DNA of 19,917 bases, from the NCBI GenBank assembly GCA_039180865.1, contig JBCDCZ010000049.1:1-19917 (forward strand), written 5' to 3'. Below, one piece after another: positions 14,157 through 19,917 of the stretch. Source of the DNA: JBCDCU01 sp039180865 (GTDB lineage: Bacteria > Pseudomonadota > Alphaproteobacteria > Rhizobiales > JACESI01). Below the pieces are notes generated by a model that searched no databases, had not been told where the DNA came from, and saw only the letters and a list, made by a program, of their open reading frames with translations. The position numbers and the translations under genes are program-made. Numbering within the stretch: the stretch's first letter is position 1; every line of letters starts with the position of its first letter.

Positions 14157-15734
14157 CTAAAGCCAGTCTCTCTCCGATTGCGGGCCTTTTGCAGCGTCAA
14201 GTGCGTGAGCTGCCAGACTGCGCCCGGCCTGTTCCATGGTGAGATAAGTCTGATCCGCACCGGCTTCCGTGATCAGCTCGACATGATCGGCATAGAGCGC
14301 ATGGGCAACAACCGCGCCTTTGAAGCCGCGCTTTCGTAAGGTCCTTGCAGCAATGAGTTTCGCTTCGATGTCGTCCATTGCAAGAACCGCTGCCTTGATA
14401 TTGTCGATCGCGATGCCACTCCAGAAATTGCTGTCCTCCGCATCGGCGAAGATCACATTGCGCCCGGCTTCGGCATGCGCTTTGACCTTGTAGACATCGG
14501 CATCAAGTCCGACCGGTCTGAGCCCTTCTGCTTTCAAGGACGCATATGCCGCTGAACCCGTTCGTCCCATACCGAAGATCATGACATTGGCATCTCCGAG
14601 ATCGGTGGGTTGTTCGTCTGGATGCCGGATCGGCCGCTCAAAGGGTTGGAGCTGTGCCTCGTAGCGTTCAAAAAGTGGGTGCGCAAAACGGTTGAGCGGG
14701 GCTGCAATCACGAATGACACCGAGACGGCGATAGCGAGCGGCACGAGGAAGGTTTCGGCTTCCGGGATCCCAGCGGCGACGATCAGCCCGAATTCGCTAT
14801 AGGCTGTGAGCGACAAGGCCGTCAGGAAGGATGTGCGGGCGCGCAGCTTGAAGGCGAGCAGAAGGAGGAAGAAGAGAAGGCCTTTAAGAGGTAGAGCAAT
14901 TCCGACCACAAGAGCGAAGAACAGGGCATCCCAATCCGGCAGGCCGGACATGCCGATCGACAGGAAGAAGCCCACTAGAAAGATTTCTTTTAATGCCCAT
15001 AAGGACTTCGACAATTCGCCCGCCTGTTTGTGGCCTGATAGGAGAAGCCCTATAACAAGCGCGCCGATTTCGCCTTTGAGCCCGATCAGCTCGAAGCCGA
15101 CACCTCCAATCACGAGGCTGAACACCATACCGGCAAGAACGAGGATCTCGTCATGCCCGGCAAGATCGAGGAGTTTGTAGAGGAGCGGCCGCAACAATGG
15201 AGTGGCGAATATGAGGAGCGCCCAGAGGCCCGGCAGCTTTCCCCCAAAGATTGCGAGTACGACAAGTGCCAGAATATCCTGAACGATCAGGATGCCGATT
15301 GCTGTACGGCCGTGAAACGAGCCAAGTTCGCGTTTTCCTTCAAGCATTTTTGCTGTGAGGACCGTCGAGGAAAAGGCAAGGGCGATGCCGATCAGAAGTG
15401 CTGTCTTCCAGTCGTCAGTGAAGGTGAAGCGAGCAATCGGCGCGAAAACCGCGATCGAGATTACGAAGTGGAATAGGGTGCCGCCGACAACTTGCGGTTC
15501 TGCGACCTGGCGAAGTTTTAGTTTCAATCCGATGGTGAAAAGGAGCATCAGAACGCCAAGATTGGCGAGGTATTCAAGGATAGGCCCGGTCGTTCCCGGC
15601 ATGCCGAATTGTGGGCCGACAATGTTGATGACGAAGCCCGCCGCGAGAAATCCGACAAGTGGGGGAAGACCCACCTGTCTTGCAGCGAGACCGAAGACGA
15701 AGGCCGCGCCTATTGCAAAGACTTCAAAGACCAT
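14157..15734 (-). CDS. CPA2 cation:proton antiporter with TrkA-N domain (KefB/C-like)
   Basis: The 525-residue protein has an N-terminal Na+/H+ exchanger domain with about 12 TM segments (to about residue 350), including AFSSTVLTAKML and VQDILAL typical of CPA2 transporters. A cytoplasmic RCK_N domain follows, with the nucleotide-binding GMGRTG at 388-393. KefB/C proteins release K+ to acidify the cell against electrophiles; this one ends soon after RCK_N, so it may be a shorter YbaL/KefC relative. The start at 15734 has AAGGGA upstream and begins in the first TM; an ATG 19 codons earlier is less likely. Confidence 0.92.
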   Translation of the reverse strand: MVFEVFAIGAAFVFGLAARQVGLPPLVGFLAAGFVINIVGPQFGMPGTTGPILEYLANLGVLMLLFTIGLKLKLRQVAEPQVVGGTLFHFVISIAVFAPIARFTFTDDWKTALLIGIALAFSSTVLTAKMLEGKRELGSFHGRTAIGILIVQDILALVVLAIFGGKLPGLWALLIFATPLLRPLLYKLLDLAGHDEILVLAGMVFSLVIGGVGFELIGLKGEIGALVIGLLLSGHKQAGELSKSLWALKEIFLVGFFLSIGMSGLPDWDALFFALVVGIALPLKGLLFFLLLLAFKLRARTSFLTALSLTAYSEFGLIVAAGIPEAETFLVPLAIAVSVSFVIAAPLNRFAHPLFERYEAQLQPFERPIRHPDEQPTDLGDANVMIFGMGRTGSAAYASLKAEGLRPVGLDADVYKVKAHAEAGRNVIFADAEDSNFWSGIAIDNIKAAVLAMDDIEAKLIAARTLRKRGFKGAVVAHALYADHVELITEAGADQTYLTMEQAGRSLAAHALDAAKGPQSERDWL

Positions 15735-16011
15735 GATGTTCCCTTGAAGGTGCCCCAAGAAAGTGTTCGAGTGTTCAGCGGGCTGTTTCACCAGGACCTA
15801 AAGCAGAACCCGATCTTGGTGATGCCTGAGCCGGACTTGCCGGTATGACTATGTGTGTGAACCAGTTACTGGAAAGAAAACGTTGATTTCACGCAGTTTG
15901 CCTCAGGAAAACAGAAATAGGCAAGAGCTGGCAGGATGATACGAGTTTTGTTGCCACATTGTATCTTGTCTCGTTGCAGCGATGGAACGTGACGGAGAAA
16001 GGCGCTGATTG

Positions 16012-16635
16012 ATGCTCTCGTTCGAACTTGCAATTGCATTCGCTTTAGCGGCCTTCTTGCTTTCGCTGGCACCTGGACCCGACAATATCTTCGTCCTAAC
16101 GCAGTCAGCATTGAGTGGCGCGCGGTCAGGTGTCATCGTGGTGCTCGGTCTCTGCACCGGACTGACCGTCCATTGCCTCGCAGTGGCTTTGGGGCTCGCA
16201 GCGCTCATCCAGGCAAATTCAACAGCCTTTACGATTCTAAAGTTCGCAGGTGCGGCTTATCTTCTTTATCTCGCTTACAAGGCATTTCGCTCCCCTGTGC
16301 AGGAGATGGGCGAGACTGCGCCGCGCCTTCGCATGGGCGCGCTTTATCGGCGTGGCCTCATCATGAACATCACCAATCCAAAGGTGGCGATCTTTTTCCT
16401 CGCGCTATTCCCACAGTTTACAGATCCCGATGCCGGACCTTTGGTTGCTCAGATTGCGCAGCTTGGTTTGATCTTTGTGTTGACTACGTTTGTGGTCTTC
16501 AGCGTGATTGCCCTTGCCGCAGGCGGGTTCAGCACGTTCCTTACTCGCTCGCCGACGGCTCAGATCGCGATCAACAAGGTTGCAGGTCTCGTCTTTGTTG
16601 GGCTTGCCGCGAAAATCGCGCTGAGTAATCGTTAG
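16012..16635 (+). CDS. LysE/RhtB-family exporter
   Basis: The 207-residue protein has about six hydrophobic segments and the family signature FLLSLAPGPDNIFVLTQSALSGARSGV near the N-terminus, plus KFAGAAYLLYLAYKAFRSP and MNITNPKVAIFFLALFPQF. These export amino acids or related metabolites; the substrate is not predictable. ATG 16012 is used (TTG 16009 adjoins it), with GGAGAAAGG upstream. The 277-nt gap to the divergent antiporter gene holds no convincing site. Confidence 0.93.
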   Translation: MLSFELAIAFALAAFLLSLAPGPDNIFVLTQSALSGARSGVIVVLGLCTGLTVHCLAVALGLAALIQANSTAFTILKFAGAAYLLYLAYKAFRSPVQEMGETAPRLRMGALYRRGLIMNITNPKVAIFFLALFPQFTDPDAGPLVAQIAQLGLIFVLTTFVVFSVIALAAGGFSTFLTRSPTAQIAINKVAGLVFVGLAAKIALSNR

Positions 16636-17242
16636 CGGATAGGGCACAACCAGTGCGGGCAACACTGAGCCGTCGGGCAATTAACCGCTTGCCCACCTAC
16701 CTCTATTACGACGCAGTCGATCCTATCTTTTGTCGTTTCAAATGATGGTGATCAGCGTTCGCTTCCACGCTCCGCATTACTTCCAAATCTATAGTCGACT
16801 TAAGCATTAATACCAAAGGCTATGCGACAAAGGGTGCAACTCCCCGTTGATTTGAGTCAACGGCGCGAGGCTTGAAATATGGCTCAAAGTTTATACGCGG
16901 ATGATTGGAATTTCGAATGTATTCCAGGAGGGCAAAAGATCCTTAATTCAGACGAATCCACGTATTTCTACCGTATCCTTTTGTCGTAATTCCAATGGAT
17001 GAAGTAATATAGTTCTTTTGAAGAGTAGCGATACGAAGGTTTAATTATTAGGGTTGCGAAAATTAGGGATATGGCGCTCGGTAGAAAAGTATAGAGCGCT
17101 TGGGAGTTGGTTATCCGTAAGTAGTAATGTCTGGCTTACTTTAGGGGCCTGCTGAATTCGGTGCTGCGATCGTCGCGGCTTAATCGGGTATTGCGCCGGG
17201 CGGATCCGGTTCAATTCCTATCATGGAATCGAGGGAGGAATT
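16636..17242. other. AT-rich non-coding stretch upstream of acs
   Basis: No convincing open frame lies on either strand in these 607 nt. Two hand-counted 60-base lines (16981-17100) are 35% and 40% GC, against about 58% in a sampled line of acs. It contains a weak hairpin just after lysE (GGGCAA at 16675-16680 with TTGCCC at 16689-16694), an FNR/FixK-like palindrome, and scattered ATTCC/GGAAT dyads (16906-16926 and 17214-17229). It may be a long acs leader, hold a small RNA, or be the remnant of a lost gene; nothing in it reads as recognisable protein. Confidence 0.5.
16844..16863. promoter_or_regulatory. FNR/FixK-type binding palindrome
   Basis: TTGATTTGAGTCAA (16847-16860) matches the FNR/FixK-family pattern TTGAY-N4-RTCAA. 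It is extended to a perfect 7-bp arm dyad, CCGTTGA-N6-TCAACGG. It lies about 380 nt upstream of acs and on the 3' side of lysE. The target promoter is not clear, and as RNA it would form a 7-bp hairpin. Confidence 0.45.
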
Positions 17243-19222
17243 ATGACCGTCCATCAAAACGTGAATGCTAGCGATAACGTCGTCTACCCGCCCAGTGCGG
17301 ACTTTTCGCGCAACGCCCATATCGATAGCGACGCATACCAGGAGATGTATGCCGCTTCGATTTCCGATCCGGTAGCTTTCTGGGGCGAGCACGGCAAGCG
17401 CGTTGACTGGATCCAGCCCTACACAAAGGTCAAGGACGTCAGCTACGAGTTCGGCAACGTCGACATCAAGTGGTTCGAAGACGGCACCCTCAATATTGCC
17501 GCGAACTGTATTGACCGCCACCTCGGAAAACGGGCGGATCAGACGGCCATCATCTGGGAACCGGACAATCCCGAAGATGAAGCCCTTCATATCTCCTATC
17601 GTGAGCTTCTCGAAAACACCTGCCGCATGGCCAATGTTCTGAAAGATCTTGGCGTCGGCAAAGGCGACCGGGTCATTCTCTACCTCCCGATGATCCCGGA
17701 AGCCGCTTATGCCATGCTCGCTTGTGCACGGATCGGTGCCATTCATTCGATCGTCTTTGCAGGCTTCTCTCCTGACGCGCTGGGCGCTCGCATCAATGGG
17801 TGCGACGCCAAAGTCGTCATCACTGCGGACGAAGCGCCGCGCGGTGGCCGCATCACGGCGCTCAAAGCCAACACCGACGCGGCCCTTCTTCACTGCAAGG
17901 AAGGCGTGCAGTGCCTCGTCGTAAAACGCACAGGCGGTCAGACCACATGGATCGACGGACGCGATCACGACTATAACGCGCTTGCTGCGGAAGCCTCGTC
18001 TTACTGCACTCCGGCTGAAATGAATGCGGAAGACCCGCTTTTCATTCTCTACACATCAGGCTCAACAGGACAGCCGAAAGGTGTCGTCCATACAACGGGC
18101 GGTTATCTTGTCTACGCGTCAATGACCCATGAGCTGGTCTTTGACTACCATGACGGGGACATCTTCTGGTGCACAGCCGATGTCGGCTGGGTCACCGGCC
18201 ATTCCTACATCGTCTACGGCCCGCTCGCGAATGGCGCGACAACGGTCATGTTCGAAGGCGTGCCGACCTATCCGGATGCCGGTCGCTTCTGGGCAGTCTG
18301 CGAAAAATTCAAAGTCAATCAGTTCTATACGGCTCCAACTGCGATCCGTGCTCTGATGGGCAAGGGCGAAGACTTCGTCACGAAATATGATCTCTCAGAC
18401 CTCAAGGTTCTCGGCACGGTTGGCGAGCCGATCAACCCTGAGGCCTGGAACTGGTACAACTCCGTGGTCGGCAAGGGGACCTGCCCAATCGTCGACACAT
18501 GGTGGCAAACAGAAACCGGCGGGCATCTCATCACTCCTCTCCCAGGTGCAACGCCCGCCAAACCGGGTTCCGCTACTCTCCCATTTTTCGGCGTGAACCC
18601 GGTTATTCTTGATCCGACGTCGGGCGAGGAAATCACCGAGACGGCGGCGGAAGGTGTGCTGTGTCTGAAAGACAGCTGGCCAGGCCAGATGCGCACGGTC
18701 TGGGGCGACCATGAGCGTTTCCAGAAAACCTACTTCTCCGACTACAAAGGCTATTACTTCTCCGGCGACGGATGCCGCCGGGACTCCGATGGCTATTACT
18801 GGATCACAGGCCGCGTTGACGATGTCATCAACGTTTCCGGACACAGAATGGGCACGGCGGAAGTTGAGAGTGCACTCGTCGCTCATGCCAAAGTCGCTGA
18901 AGCAGCCGTTGTCGGATATCCGCATGAGATCAAGGGGCAGGGCATTTATGCCTATGTGACCCTCATGTCGGGTGTCGAGGCAACACCGGAACTGCGTGAG
19001 GAACTGGAGACATGGGTCCGCTCTGAGATCGGACCGATCGCCAAGCCTGATCTCATCCAGTTCGCGCCGGGCCTACCCAAGACCAGATCTGGCAAGATCA
19101 TGCGCCGTATCCTGCGCAAGATCGCCGAAGATGATTTCTCCAACCTGGGTGATACATCCACGCTCGCAGAACCTGCAGTCGTTGATGATCTCATTCAGAA
19201 CCGAATGAACCACAGCGACTAG
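17243..19222 (+). CDS. acs: Acetyl-CoA synthetase (AMP-forming)
   Basis: The 659-residue protein matches the usual Acs length (about 650). It carries the adenylation motif YTSGSTGQPKG (T271 onward), WWQTETGGHLITPLPG, and the C-terminal PKTRSGKIMRR, whose lysine (K618, equal to E. coli K609) is the site of regulatory acetylation. It converts acetate, ATP and CoA to acetyl-CoA, allowing growth on low acetate. GGGAGGAA precedes the ATG. The DUF4212 and symporter genes follow on the same strand, giving an uptake-and-activation unit. Confidence 0.97.
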   Translation: MTVHQNVNASDNVVYPPSADFSRNAHIDSDAYQEMYAASISDPVAFWGEHGKRVDWIQPYTKVKDVSYEFGNVDIKWFEDGTLNIAANCIDRHLGKRADQTAIIWEPDNPEDEALHISYRELLENTCRMANVLKDLGVGKGDRVILYLPMIPEAAYAMLACARIGAIHSIVFAGFSPDALGARINGCDAKVVITADEAPRGGRITALKANTDAALLHCKEGVQCLVVKRTGGQTTWIDGRDHDYNALAAEASSYCTPAEMNAEDPLFILYTSGSTGQPKGVVHTTGGYLVYASMTHELVFDYHDGDIFWCTADVGWVTGHSYIVYGPLANGATTVMFEGVPTYPDAGRFWAVCEKFKVNQFYTAPTAIRALMGKGEDFVTKYDLSDLKVLGTVGEPINPEAWNWYNSVVGKGTCPIVDTWWQTETGGHLITPLPGATPAKPGSATLPFFGVNPVILDPTSGEEITETAAEGVLCLKDSWPGQMRTVWGDHERFQKTYFSDYKGYYFSGDGCRRDSDGYYWITGRVDDVINVSGHRMGTAEVESALVAHAKVAEAAVVGYPHEIKGQGIYAYVTLMSGVEATPELREELETWVRSEIGPIAKPDLIQFAPGLPKTRSGKIMRRILRKIAEDDFSNLGDTSTLAEPAVVDDLIQNRMNHSD

Positions 19223-19310
19223 GGACGTTGGAGCAGTCGCCGTGCCTTGAACCGTGCTTCGCCAATGGGTGGCGGGGCGCATGTCATCAACAACTCAAAT
19301 AGGGGGAGAT

Positions 19311-19601
19311 ATGACAGACACTAACGTCGCTCCAAAGTCAGTGGGGGCTGAAAAAGACGGCCAGGCCTACTGGGCAGCGAACCTTCGCATCATCGTTGTA
19401 TCCTTGATTATCTGGGCAACCGTTTCATTCGGTTTCGGTATTCTCTTGCGTCCGCTGTTAAGCAACATTCAGTTCGGCGGTACCGATCTCGGTTTCTGGT
19501 TTGCTCAACAAGGATCCATTCTTGTCTTTCTTGGACTGATTTTCTTCTACGCCTGGCGGATGAACAAGCTCGACCGCGAATACGGCGTGGATGAGGAATA
19601 G
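19311..19601 (+). CDS. DUF4212 small membrane protein (symporter subunit)
   Basis: This 96-residue protein has two TM helices (about 26-49 and 62-82) and the family pattern YWAANLRIIVVSLIIWATVSFGFGILL...FWFAQQGSILVFLGLIFFYAWRMNKLDREYGV. DUF4212 proteins are encoded directly before sodium:solute symporters of the VC_2705 group and are thought to be their small subunit. GGGGGAG precedes the ATG. The symporter starts 11 nt downstream. Confidence 0.93.
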   Translation: MTDTNVAPKSVGAEKDGQAYWAANLRIIVVSLIIWATVSFGFGILLRPLLSNIQFGGTDLGFWFAQQGSILVFLGLIFFYAWRMNKLDREYGVDEE

Positions 19602-19612
19602 GATTTAGCGCT

Positions 19613-19917
19613 ATGGACCAGTACACACTCAATCTGCTGTTTGTCGGCGCGACTTTTGCGCTCTACATCGGCATCGCGGTGTGGGCCCGTGCGGGATCCA
19701 CATCCGAGTTCTACGCCGCAGGACGCGGCGTTCACCCGGTCACCAACGGTATGGCGACAGCCGCTGACTGGATGTCAGCTGCCTCGTTCATTTCGATGGC
19801 TGGCCTCATTGCTTTTGGCGGTTACATCAACTCGTCATTCCTGATGGGATGGACGGGCGGTTACGTGCTTCTTGCTCTTCTTCTTGCGCCTTATCTGCGT
19901 AAGTTCGGCAAGTTCAC
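19613..19917 (+). CDS. Sodium:solute symporter, VC_2705/ActP-like (5' part)
   Basis: The first 101 codons of a sodium:solute symporter run off the window edge. Visible are TM1 (LNLLFVGATFALYIGIAVW) and the family signature EFYAAGRGVHPVTNGMATAADWMSAASFISMAG, followed by LMGWTGGYVLLALLLAPYLRKFGKF. The group includes acetate and short carboxylate permeases related to ActP. Position after acs and DUF4212 supports acetate uptake. Confidence 0.94.
   Translation, partial: MDQYTLNLLFVGATFALYIGIAVWARAGSTSEFYAAGRGVHPVTNGMATAADWMSAASFISMAGLIAFGGYINSSFLMGWTGGYVLLALLLAPYLRKFGKF

Noticed and set aside
14108..14242. ATGA-overlapping short frame after the MFS gene (about 44 codons)
   Set aside because: It runs into the antiporter's coding region on the other strand, has no family pattern, and its start overlap is likely chance.
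16811..16870. Rho-independent terminator at the CCGTTGA hairpin
   Set aside because: No U-tract follows the stem; the FNR/FixK-site reading fits the sequence better.
17180..17968. 262-residue minus-strand open frame
   Set aside because: It is the mirror of the acs coding strand, a common artefact in moderate-GC genes, and acs is certain.
1..19917. CRISPR arrays, tRNAs, insertion sequences, integrase or phage genes
   Set aside because: No regularly spaced repeats, cloverleaf-like sequences, transposase motifs or phage proteins were seen on either strand.

Overview
The window looks like chromosomal DNA of an alphaproteobacterium. Coding DNA has moderate GC (58% in one 60-base sample from acs), and the YagS-like flavoprotein, SoxR, LysE, acetyl-CoA synthetase and DUF4212/symporter families are typical of that group. 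The genus cannot be fixed from sequence alone. There is no rRNA, tRNA, CRISPR array, insertion sequence, integrase or phage gene. Seventeen genes are firmly supported, plus several less certain ones. Many genes are stress or detoxification genes, each beside its own one-component regulator.

Region 1 (1-3579): the 3' end of an unidentified gene, then a leftward LysR regulator. Divergent from it is a tight three-gene operon: a secreted concanavalin-like protein, a periplasmic cytochrome P460-like c-haem protein, and a membrane cytochrome b561. A small DUF1330-like protein follows. Together the three look like an envelope redox module.

Region 2 (3538-7986): a leftward TetR repressor is divergent from a three-gene molybdenum hydroxylase operon (molybdopterin, 2Fe-2S and FAD subunits) of the PaoABC aldehyde-oxidase type. 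The FAD subunit carries the four-cysteine 4Fe-4S signature of YagS/PaoB. A 16-bp palindrome in the divergent promoter is a good TetR operator. A GC hairpin lies at the convergent end.

Region 3 (8011-10855): a leftward AraC regulator, a short-chain dehydrogenase and an NTF2/SnoaL-like protein, the last two with N-terminal export signals. Divergent from araC is an AAC(3)-I-type aminoglycoside acetyltransferase homologue.

Region 4 (10856-14111): a possible lysine-tailed small protein, then an ArsR-type repressor translationally coupled to an SRPBCC/AHSA1 protein, with a promoter that seems to make a leaderless mRNA inside a 12-bp inverted repeat. Next is soxR, divergent from a 14-TM MFS exporter, with a near-canonical SoxR box between them.

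Region 5 (14157-16635): a leftward KefB/C-type antiporter with a TrkA-N domain, divergent from a LysE-family exporter.

Region 6 (16636-19917): about 600 nt of AT-rich, apparently non-coding DNA holding an FNR/FixK-type palindrome, followed by acs, a DUF4212 small membrane protein and the start of a sodium:solute symporter. This is an acetate (or other short organic acid) uptake and activation operon that runs off the window.
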